Assembly: GCA_041750975.1 (NCBI GenBank)
Contig: JBGSYN010000204.1
Location: 1-8,979, forward strand
Source: JBGSYN01 sp041750975
GTDB lineage: Bacteria; Pseudomonadota; Alphaproteobacteria; Geminicoccales; Geminicoccaceae
DNA: 8,979 nt
Reading direction: 5' to 3'
Shown: piece after piece, positions 1 to 6,477 of the stretch
Numbering within the stretch: the stretch's first letter is position 1
Layout: every line of letters begins with the position of its first letter
Notes under the pieces: generated by a model
Database searches by the model: none
What the model was told of the DNA's origin: nothing
Seen by the model: the letters and a program-made list of their open reading frames with translations, nothing else
Translations under genes and position numbers: made by a program

Positions 1-235
1 CGATAAATCGTACCGGAAATAGCCGCGGACGCCGAAGGACCTCATCGGCGCAGCGGATTTGCGGGTGGGAATCGAGCGAGCTCGTGAGGAGGGTCGAGCC
101 GGTACGGCCTTGCGCGAAGATCATGAAGCGATGCTCCGGCAAGGATTTCAGGCACGCCGTCGCCGCACGGGCCTCGGCGGCTAGACCGGACGCGAACAAC
201 TTGACCGGCGACATGTCCTCATAGGCTTCGAACAT
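1..235 (-). CDS. Sulfotransferase family protein, N-terminal part (cut by left edge)
   Basis: The first 78 codons of a minus-strand gene whose 3' end lies beyond the window. Residues 36-50 read RFMIFAQGRTGSTLL, the 5'-phosphosulfate-binding (PSB) loop of PAPS-dependent sulfotransferases: hydrophobic strand, then G-R-T-G-S-T-L-L. It is followed by SLDSHPQIRCADEVL, the usual DSHP...C..E continuation in bacterial NodH/Stf0-like enzymes. These transfer a sulfuryl group from PAPS to a hydroxyl on a lipid, sugar or small molecule; the acceptor cannot be told from this part. No signal peptide is seen, so it is probably cytosolic. ATG 235 was chosen; an in-frame GTG at 253 is an alternative, and neither has a strong Shine-Dalgarno sequence. 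It begins 26 bases (or 8 with the GTG) after the tctA stop, so it is probably the last or a late gene of the sulfatase-tct operon. The family call is fairly sure; the substrate is unknown. Confidence 0.8.
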   Translation of the reverse strand, partial: MFEAYEDMSPVKLFASGLAAEARAATACLKSLPEHRFMIFAQGRTGSTLLTSSLDSHPQIRCADEVLRRPRLFPVRFI

Positions 236-261
236 GGAAGACTTCTTGATCACCGATCGGC

Positions 262-1770
262 TCAGGAGCCTTCGGTCACCCTGCCATTGCCCCCGAACAG
301 CCGCTTCAGCGGTTCACGCAGGATCGGTGTGCTGGCGAAGAAGAAGATCACGAGTGCGATGAAAATGACGAGGCTGACGGGGCGCTCGAAGATCGGCATC
401 AGGCTGCCGCCCGAGATGGTGAGCGCGTTGCGCAGGAACTCATCGAACAGCCGCCCGAGCACCAGTCCCAGAACCAGTGGGGCCAGCGGAAACTTCAGCC
501 GTCTCAAGACATAGGCGAGGACGCCGAAGGCGATCATGATCCAGACATCGCCATATTGGAGCTTCGAGGCATAAGCGCCGATCGCGGCCAGGGCCACGAC
601 GACGGCCATGATCTGCTCACGCGGCACCAGGAGAATGTGAATGATCACATGGGCCAGAATAAGGCCGACGAACAGCATGAAAAAGCTGCCGATAAACAGG
701 CCGACGACCATGTATTCGAAGAGCCCGATATTATCGAACATGAAGGTCGGGCCCGGCCTGAGCCCGTGCAGGAACAGTGCGGCCATGATGATCGCCGCAC
801 CGGCACTGCCGGGCAGTCCGAGCGCGATGACCGGGATCAGCGAGCCAGGGACCACGGCATTATTGCCGGTCTCGGCGGCGATCACCCCCTCCATCTCGCC
901 CTTGCCGTAATTCTTGCGCACACGGCTGGTGCGGCGCGCCGCATCGTAGGAGACCCAGGCCCCCATATCGGCCCCGAGGCCCGGCAGAATACCGATGAAA
1001 GTGCCGATGACTCCGGATTGGAGGATAACGCGGAAACGGCCTTTGACATCGGACCAGCGCGGAATGATGCGGCCGACATTGCGGGTGATGGCGACCAGTC
1101 CGCTATCCGGGCTCCTCATCGTGACCAGGACCTGACTGATCCCGAATAGCCCGACGATCGCCGCCACCAGGCCGAGTCCCGCCTCCAGATAATGTGAGCC
1201 GAAGGTAAAGCGGGGATGCATGTGGAGGTCGTCGAGCCCGATCTGCGCCAGCAACAAGCCGATACCGCCGGCGAGCCAGCCCTTGACAGGATCGTCCCCG
1301 GAGAGACTGCCGGCCATGAGAATCCCGAGGATCACCAACAGCAACAGTTCCCAGGCCGTAAAGAGCAGCGAGAACTTGACCAGGGTCGGCGTCAAAAAGG
1401 CCATGAAGGCAACCGCGATCAGCGAGCCGAAAAAGGAGCTGATCGTCACCATGGCGATGGTCCGCCCGGCCTGTCCCTGCTGCGCCAGAGGATGGCCGTC
1501 GAGGGCAGTTGCGGCCGAAGCCGGTGCGCCCGGCACGTTCAGGAGGATCGCCGACATGCTGCCGCCGTAAACCCCGCCCATATAGATCAGCATCATGGCG
1601 ACAACCGAATATTCGGTCGACATGGTGTAGGCGACGCCCAACAGGAGCGCCATCGCCATTGGCCCCGTCAGTCCCGGCAGGGCACCCATAATGATGCCGA
1701 GGGTAATCGCCCAAAGACAGGTAAAGAGCGCCATCGGGTCGGTAATGACGTTCAGGAACTGCTCGACCAT
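262..1770 (-). CDS. tctA: Tripartite tricarboxylate transporter large permease TctA
   Basis: A 502-residue integral membrane protein, the normal size for TctA, the large subunit of TTT carriers that take up carboxylates (citrate, aromatic acids and others) using an ion gradient and a periplasmic binding protein. It is hydrophobic throughout, with roughly ten or more predicted membrane spans. Family signatures are LPGLTGP at residues 31-37, GGVYGGSMSAILLNVPG at 65-81 followed by ALDGHPLAQQG, and ILPGLGADMGAW at 261-272 followed by a conserved AAETGNNAVVPGSLIP stretch. LPGLTGP and LPGLGAD look like the two halves of the internal duplication known for this family. It starts with ATG 10 bases after the tctB stop and ends just before the sulfotransferase gene. 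The family is certain; the substrate cannot be read from the sequence, but the adjacent sulfatase suggests a sulfated or otherwise anionic compound. Confidence 0.95.
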   Translation of the reverse strand: MVEQFLNVITDPMALFTCLWAITLGIIMGALPGLTGPMAMALLLGVAYTMSTEYSVVAMMLIYMGGVYGGSMSAILLNVPGAPASAATALDGHPLAQQGQAGRTIAMVTISSFFGSLIAVAFMAFLTPTLVKFSLLFTAWELLLLVILGILMAGSLSGDDPVKGWLAGGIGLLLAQIGLDDLHMHPRFTFGSHYLEAGLGLVAAIVGLFGISQVLVTMRSPDSGLVAITRNVGRIIPRWSDVKGRFRVILQSGVIGTFIGILPGLGADMGAWVSYDAARRTSRVRKNYGKGEMEGVIAAETGNNAVVPGSLIPVIALGLPGSAGAAIIMAALFLHGLRPGPTFMFDNIGLFEYMVVGLFIGSFFMLFVGLILAHVIIHILLVPREQIMAVVVALAAIGAYASKLQYGDVWIMIAFGVLAYVLRRLKFPLAPLVLGLVLGRLFDEFLRNALTISGGSLMPIFERPVSLVIFIALVIFFFASTPILREPLKRLFGGNGRVTEGS

Positions 1771-1780
1771 CAGCGCAATC

Positions 1781-2287
1781 TCAGGGCAAGGGGATGAGAA
1801 ATATCTTGGCGAACAAATACCAAAGTGCAGCCGTGAGCACGGCGCTGAACCCGACCGCCCAGATCAGCACATAACGCAGGGCGAGTTTGCTGGAGAAAGC
1901 CAGCTGAAACGCCGCCAGCATGAGGAACGTTGCGGCCGGGTAGCCGATCCTGGGCATCAATACGGCATAGACAACGATAATCCCGAGGCAGGACAGCACC
2001 CGCCTGCTCTCCACCGTGCGTTCGCTACGCGCCCAGAAGAAATTGGGCCAGGCGAACCGGCGGCTTCTGACGATGAGCGCCAACGATAAGGCAATCATGA
2101 AGAGTGCGATCAGCCCCGGCGTGAAGCCGGGCGAACTCACCAGACCCGCATCGCCATAATAGGGCATGGCCACCGAGGTGATCAGCACATAAAGCGAGAT
2201 CAGGAGGATCGTGACACCGGCGATGAGATCGGAGCCTGCCGAGCGTCGCCTGGCAAGCTCCGCCTCATCGCCGCTCGGTTCGTTCAA
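1781..2287 (-). CDS. tctB: Tripartite tricarboxylate transporter small permease TctB
   Basis: A 168-residue protein with about four hydrophobic segments: SDLIAGVTILLISLYVLITSVAM near the N-terminus, PGFTPGLIALFMIALSLALIV, the VLSCLGIIVVYAVLM to FLMLAAFQLAF pair, and a C-terminal YVLIWAVGFSAVLTAALWYLFAKIFLIPLP ending. The layout (one N-terminal span, polar loop with PGFTPG, then three spans) and length fit TctB, the poorly conserved small membrane subunit that works with TctA. The reading frame opens with TTG at 2287, and the last three bases of the tctC gene (TGA) overlap that start as TTGA. This implies translational coupling to tctC rather than an independent ribosome-binding site, which is not evident. 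Sequence alone would be weak, but the position between tctC and tctA makes the assignment solid. Confidence 0.88.
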   Translation of the reverse strand: MNEPSGDEAELARRRSAGSDLIAGVTILLISLYVLITSVAMPYYGDAGLVSSPGFTPGLIALFMIALSLALIVRSRRFAWPNFFWARSERTVESRRVLSCLGIIVVYAVLMPRIGYPAATFLMLAAFQLAFSSKLALRYVLIWAVGFSAVLTAALWYLFAKIFLIPLP

Positions 2288-3318
2288 ACCGAGTCTTCGA
2301 TCTTTTCGATGCCCAGCTCGTCGCGGGTCTTGACCGCGTTGCCGAGCACCGCCTCGACGATATAGGCCTGGAGTGCGGTTCTGGCCCCCATCAGCTCATT
2401 GGCCTCGGGTGGCGTAACCTGGAACGGGAAGAAGGCATTATCCGCGTAAACCTTGAGGATCTCCGAACTCTCCATGGCCTCGTTGAAGCCGGCGGTGATC
2501 TTGTCCTTGACCTCTTCGGGGGCACCCTTCTTCAGGGCGATGCCGTGAATATTGGTCCAGGGCAATGTCTTGACGAAGAGCGGGTCCTTGATCCACTGCG
2601 CCATGCTCGGAATGACGGTTCCCGCCGTCTCCCACTCTTCCGGGACGGTTGCAGCAAGACACCGCAACTGGCCGGCCTGAATGAAATTGACCATGGGCGT
2701 GACACCCATGCACCCAAAGTCGGTCTCGCCGGAAAGTACGGCGCGGACGGAAGGACCGCCGCCCTTGTAATTGGCGAGCTTGAAATCGACGCCGCTCTTG
2801 CTGCGCAGATAAACCGCGACATTCGACCAGAGGGAGCCCGAGGGGGTCGAGCTGACCGAATACTGGCCGGGTTTGTCGGTCATCTCGTTCATGAACTGTT
2901 CGAAGGTCTCGATCTTGCTCGAGGCGGGCACGCAGATGCCGCAGGCGGTTCCGGCCGACATCCAGAAGTCGAATGCCCGCCAATCGTAATCGATGCGGCC
3001 GAGGCTCGGGAAGGATTCGATGACATCGTTCATGCCGGCCCAAGTGTAGCCGTCCGTCGGCTGCGCCATCACATAGTCGAGGCCCTGAATGCCGCCCGCG
3101 CCCGACATGTCTTGCAGCGCAATTGCCGGAGCGTTCAGCGATTCCTTGAGCATGGAGGTGATCGGACGAGTGCCGATATCGGTCGCACCCCCGGCCGGCG
3201 CCATCATGGCAACGGTAATCGGGCGGTCCGGATAGTCCTGAGCGCGCGCAATGTGCGGCAGCATCGAGGCGCCCAACAGGCCGGCGCCGGTGAACAATGC
3301 ATCACGTCGTTTCAACAT
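2284..3318 (-). CDS. tctC: Tripartite tricarboxylate transporter substrate-binding protein (TctC/Bug family)
   Basis: A 344-residue periplasmic binding protein. The N-terminus MLKRRDALFTGAGLLGAS is a signal peptide with a twin-arginine pair (Tat-like but not a full consensus), probably cut after ARA at residue 26 before QDYPDRPI. YPDRPITVAMMAPAGGATDIGTRP is the typical start of mature Bug/TctC proteins, followed by the conserved GAGGIQGLDYVMAQPTDGYT block near residues 73-92. This protein captures the transported ligand and hands it to TctAB. Bug proteins usually bind carboxylates through bridging waters, and their specificity is not predictable by eye. The start is ATG with a good GGGAGA ribosome-binding site nine bases upstream. 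The gene lies 47 bases after the sulfatase stop and overlaps tctB. The family is certain; the ligand is unknown. Confidence 0.94.
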   Translation of the reverse strand: MLKRRDALFTGAGLLGASMLPHIARAQDYPDRPITVAMMAPAGGATDIGTRPITSMLKESLNAPAIALQDMSGAGGIQGLDYVMAQPTDGYTWAGMNDVIESFPSLGRIDYDWRAFDFWMSAGTACGICVPASSKIETFEQFMNEMTDKPGQYSVSSTPSGSLWSNVAVYLRSKSGVDFKLANYKGGGPSVRAVLSGETDFGCMGVTPMVNFIQAGQLRCLAATVPEEWETAGTVIPSMAQWIKDPLFVKTLPWTNIHGIALKKGAPEEVKDKITAGFNEAMESSEILKVYADNAFFPFQVTPPEANELMGARTALQAYIVEAVLGNAVKTRDELGIEKIEDSV

Positions 3319-3349
3319 TTTCCAGTCTCCCTAAAAAAGACGTTAATTA

Positions 3350-3361
3350 TCCACTAGTGGA
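3350..3361. promoter_or_regulatory. Perfect 12-base palindrome between sulfatase and tctC, possible operator
   Basis: TCCACTAGTGGA is a perfect inverted repeat placed in the 47-base gap between the sulfatase stop and the tctC ribosome-binding site, flanked by A/T-rich sequence. On the transcribed (minus) strand the T-run precedes it rather than follows it, so it does not look like an intrinsic terminator. It may be a regulator-binding site for an internal promoter or a short mRNA processing hairpin. No regulator gene lies in the window, so the role is a guess. Confidence 0.3.
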
Positions 3362-3365
3362 AAAA

Positions 3366-4910
3366 TCAGGCCATGCCTACCGGCTCGATGGGATCGATAG
3401 CATCATCGGGCCGGCTTAGGATCATTGCCGTCAACTCTTTCTGCACATTTTGCAGCGCCGGATCGTCGAACCGGTTCGAGGTCTCATGTTTGTCGTCGAC
3501 CAGATCATAGAGTTCGCCGGCGCCTGAAATCATCTCCAGCGTCAGCTTGTGCGTCTTGGTGCGGACGGTCCGAATCTCGAGTTTGACGCCGCAGCGCGAT
3601 TCATTGAGATCCCATTCGCTATAGGCAAAAGCCCGCTCTTCCTGACCTTGCGCCACCGGAAGGAGGGAACGGCTGTGCCAATGCTCGGGCGTCGTTACAC
3701 CGGCCGCATCGAGTGCCGTGGCGGAGAGATCGAGCGTCGAAACCGGTTCCGTGCAACGTGTCGCCTTGGGCACGCCCGGACCCTTCATCAGGCAACCCAC
3801 CCGGAGCAATCCGTCATAGGGCATGGGACCCTTCAGCAGCAGACCATGGTCGCCCAGCCAGTCGCCATGATCGGTGGCGTACATGACCAACGTGTTTTCC
3901 GCCAAACCGAGCCGGTCGAGTTCCGTCATGATGCGCCCGACATTGTGGTCGATCAGCGAGATCATCCCATAGTAATTGGCGATCACCTGCCGCAGTTGCG
4001 CGTCCTCGAGGGTGGCGATGCGGCTGTAGTTTTTTCGAACCTCGGCCAGATCCTCCCGGATTTTGGGCTCCCCTTCGAGGCTGGCGCGATGCCACCAGGG
4101 GCGCTTGTCGAGATCGAGCGTACGATAGGGCGGCAGATCCACCTCGCTCGGGTCGTGCAGCAGGCTCCAGGGCACCGGGCAATCGAACGGATGATGCGGA
4201 TCGGGAAACGAGGCCCAGGCGCAGAACGGCTGGTCCGCCGTCTTGGCATCCTCGGCATGGGCATTCAGATAAGCGATGGTGCGGTCGCCGACCCAGGTCG
4301 AATTATGCCAGGCGACGGGCAAGGCCGAGTGCCAGGTCTGCGGCGCGTCCAGCGTGTCCGGCCCGACATTCATCCGGTGCAGCTTGTTCTTCAACTCGCC
4401 GCGACCGTCCTGATAGTACCACCGCTCGTAATGCTGGCCGGAGGGCGGCGGCGCCGGATCCCAGCGATTATGGCCCTCGACCACCAGCTCGACATGCTGA
4501 AAGCCCATATACGGGCCATACCAGTCGGACCCGTAGCGCTCCATGCTGCCTCGGCACTCAGGCTTTCCCGTAGGTTCGAACGTATGGGAGGTCGCAAAAT
4601 GCGCCTTGCCCAGATAGCCGGTATGGTAGCCGGCCTTGGCCAGCTGACCGGCAAATCCGGCCTCGCCGGTCTCGACCGGGAGATCGATGCCGTTATCGGC
4701 GACACCGTGGGTGCGTGGCAGCAGACCCGAGAGGATCGAGGCGCGGGCCGGCTGGCAGACCAGATTCGGTGTGATGCAGGCGCCGAATACCGTGCCGCCC
4801 TCCGCCATCATGTCCAGATGCGGAGTTTTGACCTTCGAGCCCTCGAAGCCGAAAGTATCGCCGCGCTGCTGATCCGCGGTGATAAGCAGAATATTGGGTC
4901 GCTGCCCCAC
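3366..4910 (-). CDS. Cytosolic type I (formylglycine-dependent) sulfatase
   Basis: A 514-residue sulfatase of the alkaline-phosphatase superfamily, which hydrolyses sulfate esters. From the chosen start, RPNILLITADQQRGD (4-18) holds the first metal ligands (D13 and neighbours). C52-Q-P-A-R56 is the C-x-P-x-R signature whose cysteine is converted to formylglycine, followed by ASILSGLLPRTHG. GYLGKAHF supplies K102/H104, and YATDHGDWLGDHG supplies the second Asp-His pair (D347, H348). All expected catalytic elements are present. There is no signal peptide, so the enzyme should act in the cytosol on an imported substrate. GTG 4910 was chosen because a GAGGGGG ribosome-binding site lies eight bases upstream and the protein then starts directly before the conserved first strand. 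A GTG at 4973 would add 21 unconserved residues. It heads the tct operon. The substrate (aryl, alkyl or choline-like sulfate ester) is not determined; the maturation enzyme is not in the window. Confidence 0.93.
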   Translation of the reverse strand: MGQRPNILLITADQQRGDTFGFEGSKVKTPHLDMMAEGGTVFGACITPNLVCQPARASILSGLLPRTHGVADNGIDLPVETGEAGFAGQLAKAGYHTGYLGKAHFATSHTFEPTGKPECRGSMERYGSDWYGPYMGFQHVELVVEGHNRWDPAPPPSGQHYERWYYQDGRGELKNKLHRMNVGPDTLDAPQTWHSALPVAWHNSTWVGDRTIAYLNAHAEDAKTADQPFCAWASFPDPHHPFDCPVPWSLLHDPSEVDLPPYRTLDLDKRPWWHRASLEGEPKIREDLAEVRKNYSRIATLEDAQLRQVIANYYGMISLIDHNVGRIMTELDRLGLAENTLVMYATDHGDWLGDHGLLLKGPMPYDGLLRVGCLMKGPGVPKATRCTEPVSTLDLSATALDAAGVTTPEHWHSRSLLPVAQGQEERAFAYSEWDLNESRCGVKLEIRTVRTKTHKLTLEMISGAGELYDLVDDKHETSNRFDDPALQNVQKELTAMILSRPDDAIDPIEPVGMA

Positions 4911-4918
4911 GATCGTTG

Positions 4919-4925
4919 CCCCCTC
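4919..4925 (-). promoter_or_regulatory. Ribosome-binding site that fixes the sulfatase start
   Basis: On the minus strand this reads GAGGGGG, eight bases before the GTG at 4910. The alternative upstream GTG (4973) follows an A/T-rich stretch with no comparable site, so this element decides the start. Confidence 0.6.
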
Positions 4926-5011
4926 TGGTTGCCTGCCTGATTGCGCACCCTTCTTGGAGCATCGGCGCCACACTGGTCAAAAAAAATTATGGCGCTAGAA
5001 TAATCGCAATC

Positions 5012-5063
5012 GGAACCCGTGTGGTTTGAGCGGGTTGCCAAAGATTACACGTGGTAAAACTAT
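5012..5063 (+). promoter_or_regulatory. Candidate promoters of the TAXI gene (EcfG-like and sigma-70-like)
   Basis: Two overlapping candidates are visible. GGAAC at 5012-5016, then 17 bases, then GTT at 5034-5036 resembles the alphaproteobacterial general-stress sigma factor (EcfG) consensus GGAAC-N16/17-(C)GTT, though the first base of the -10 element is G. Alternatively TTGCCA (5035-5040) with AACTAT (5058-5063) is a 17-spaced sigma-70-like pair with a good -35 and a poor -10. Such short matches occur by chance, so only mapping of the transcript start would decide. Confidence 0.28.
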
Positions 5064-5079
5064 CGAGGGATAAAGGACC

Positions 5080-6048
5080 ATGCAGCGTAGGACATTAGGC
5101 GCCATCACAGGTGCCGCGGTGATTGCCCTCGCCGTGCCGACCATGACGGAAGCCCAGGAATTCGTCTCGATCGGCACCGGCGGTGTGACAGGCGTCTACT
5201 ACCCGACGGGCGGCGCCATCTGCCGGATGATGAACCGGAACCGCGCGGACCATGGCATTCGCTGTTCCGTCGAATCGACCGGCGGATCGGTCTACAACAT
5301 CAACACGCTCCGCTCGGGCGAATTGGAATTCGGCGTCGCCCAGTCCGACTGGCAGTATCATGCGCTGCACGGCACGTCCGAATTCGAGCCGCAGGGGCCA
5401 TTCGAAGATATTCGCGCCGTCTTCTCGATCCATCCGGAGCCGTTCACCGTCGTCGCACTCAATGACAGCGGCATCGAAACCTTCGCGGACGTCAAAGGCA
5501 AGCGGGTCAATATCGGCAATCCGGGATCGGGTACCCGCGCCACCGCGGAAGTCGTTCTCGATGCCTATGGGATGACCGTCGACGATCTGTCTCTGGCCGG
5601 TGAGCTCAAGGGCTCGGAGATGGCGCAGGCCCTTTGTGACGGCAAGATGGATGCGATCGTCTACGTCATCGGCCACCCGGCCGCCGCCATCAACGAAGCG
5701 TCGACCACCTGCGATGTGCACCTCGTCGATGTTTCCGGTGCCCCGATCGAGCAGCTCGTCGAGAAGAACCCCTATTACCGCACCGCCGTTATTCCGGGCG
5801 GCATGTATCGAGGCTCCGACGAAGACACCGAGACGTTCGGCGTTGGCGCTACGCTGGTGAGTTCAGCCGATGTCTCGGAGGAAGCGGTCTATAATCTGGT
5901 CAAGGCCGTCTTCGACAATTTCGACGACTTCAAGCAACTCCATCCTGCCTTCGCCGATCTGCAGGAAGAGGAGATGATCTCCGAAGCCCTCTCGGCTCCG
6001 CTCCATCCGGGTGCCGAAAAATACTATACCGAACGCGGCTGGATGTAG
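5080..6048 (+). CDS. TAXI family TRAP transporter solute-binding protein
   Basis: A 322-residue periplasmic binding protein of the TAXI class, the binding component of one TRAP transporter group. The N-terminus MQRRTLGAITGAAVIALAVP is a signal peptide, probably cut after TEA (residue 25). The mature protein begins QEFVSIGTGGVTGVYYPTGGAICRMMN, the family's hallmark, followed by CSVESTGGSVYNINTLRSGELEFGVAQSDW near residues 64-93, and VKGKRVNIGNPGSGTRATAEVVLDAYGM around 139-166. Length is normal for TAXI proteins. The start is ATG with GAGGGA nine bases upstream and AAAGGA closer in. A TAXI protein normally works with a fused DctQM-type permease, but none is present: the gene is followed by a terminator-like hairpin and a convergent gene, and it stands divergent from the TTT operon. 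It may use a permease encoded elsewhere, or act as a sensor. The ligand is unknown. Confidence 0.93.
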   Translation: MQRRTLGAITGAAVIALAVPTMTEAQEFVSIGTGGVTGVYYPTGGAICRMMNRNRADHGIRCSVESTGGSVYNINTLRSGELEFGVAQSDWQYHALHGTSEFEPQGPFEDIRAVFSIHPEPFTVVALNDSGIETFADVKGKRVNIGNPGSGTRATAEVVLDAYGMTVDDLSLAGELKGSEMAQALCDGKMDAIVYVIGHPAAAINEASTTCDVHLVDVSGAPIEQLVEKNPYYRTAVIPGGMYRGSDEDTETFGVGATLVSSADVSEEAVYNLVKAVFDNFDDFKQLHPAFADLQEEEMISEALSAPLHPGAEKYYTERGWM

Positions 6049-6057
6049 GCCGCAAGT

Positions 6058-6091
6058 GAGCAGCGGCCGCTCGATCGAGTGGCCGCTGCTC
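6058..6091. terminator. Long hairpin between convergent genes, probable bidirectional terminator
   Basis: Arms GAGCAGCGGCC (6058-6068) and GGCCGCTGCTC (6081-6091) are perfectly complementary. The bases between them (CTCGA/TCGAG around one G-T pair) continue the pairing almost to the centre, giving a nearly perfect 34-base inverted repeat. It fills the 50-base gap between the TAXI stop (6048) and the pentapeptide gene stop (6099). The downstream T-tract is poor (CTTCGCCTCT), so termination strength is uncertain, but the convergent position fits a shared terminator. Confidence 0.6.
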
Positions 6092-6098
6092 TTCGCCT

Positions 6099-6305
6099 CT
6101 AGCGCCTGGAATTCTCGTAGGCCTCGAGCAATTCGGTCACCGGAATTCCATTGATGGTCATGCCGGTCAGGTTGGCATCGGTGATTTCGACATTTTGAAG
6201 ATTGACGTCATCGAATTTGGTGTCGCTCAGATTGACATCGTGAAATCTACTGTTCGATAGATTCACGTCGACGAATTCCGAACCAGTCATGTCCGCGTCA
6301 TGCAA
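6099..6305 (-). CDS. Small pentapeptide-repeat protein
   Basis: A short protein (68 residues in this frame) with about seven consecutive five-residue units of the A(D/N)LxX type: VNLSN, SRFHD, VNLSD, TKFDD, VNLQN, VEITD, ANLTG, then a tail MTINGIPVTELLEAYENSRR. Such repeats fold into a right-handed four-sided beta-helix; with this few repeats it would make under two turns. The tail resembles that of other small alphaproteobacterial pentapeptide proteins, whose function is not known. The start is unclear: a good AGGAG lies at about 6322-6326, but the first usual start codon in frame is TTG 6305, 15 bases further, and the first ATG is at 6290. Codons at the best distance are ATC and ATA. It lies downstream of the transglutaminase-like gene on the same strand, 156 bases apart. 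No partner in the window suggests a role. Confidence 0.72.
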   Translation of the reverse strand: MHDADMTGSEFVDVNLSNSRFHDVNLSDTKFDDVNLQNVEITDANLTGMTINGIPVTELLEAYENSRR

Positions 6306-6449
6306 CTTTATGATAATGCTCTCCTATGATGATCCCCGGGTCATGGTTGAACTTTGCAACAATTGCCTGCTTATCTGGACCGGATCATCAAGGCTCTAAC
6401 GGCATCAACCGAGGGCTGCCAATTGGGAGCCGAGCGCAAAGAACCTGAT

Positions 6450-6477
6450 CGAGGTTACCGCTCAAGCGGCAACCTCG
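6450..6477 (-). terminator. Hairpin carrying the stop codon of the transglutaminase-like gene
   Basis: On the minus strand, arms CGAGGTTGCCGC and GCGGTAACCTCG pair over 12 bases with a single G-U wobble, closing a TTGA loop that contains the TGA stop (6462-6464). In the plus-strand RNA the wobble would become an A-C mismatch, so the fold favours the minus transcript. No T-run follows directly. It may stabilise the 3' end or weaken read-through to the pentapeptide gene. Confidence 0.5.

Larger units (their letters stand above)
4911..5079. promoter_or_regulatory. Divergent promoter region between sulfatase operon and TAXI gene
   Basis: This 169-base intergenic region should hold the promoters of both units. 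For the sulfatase side a weak sigma-70-like pair is visible on the minus strand: CATAAT at 4986-4991 (five of six consensus bases) and TTCCGA at 5010-5015, 18 bases apart, giving a leader of about 70 bases. It also contains an A-run at 4979-4986, and CACGTG at 5048-5053. The promoter assignments are tentative; the divergent arrangement itself is clear and suggests shared control. Confidence 0.45.

Noticed and set aside
556..1797. Plus-strand open frames of about 190 codons opposite tctA
   Set aside because: Compositions dominated by D, H, Q and R and lack of motifs mark them as shadows of the membrane protein on the minus strand.
2545..3357. Plus-strand open frame of 270 codons opposite tctC
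   Set aside because: No motif or ribosome-binding site, and it fully overlaps a clear TctC gene with signal peptide.
3341..3365. The 12-base palindrome as an intrinsic terminator after the sulfatase
   Set aside because: On the transcribed strand the T-run comes before the stem, not after it, and the stem is short.
3549..4940. A long plus-strand open frame (463 codons) antisense to the sulfatase
   Set aside because: It is rich in Arg, Gly and His as expected for the complement of a GC-rich gene, has no recognisable motif, and the minus strand encodes a sulfatase with all catalytic residues.
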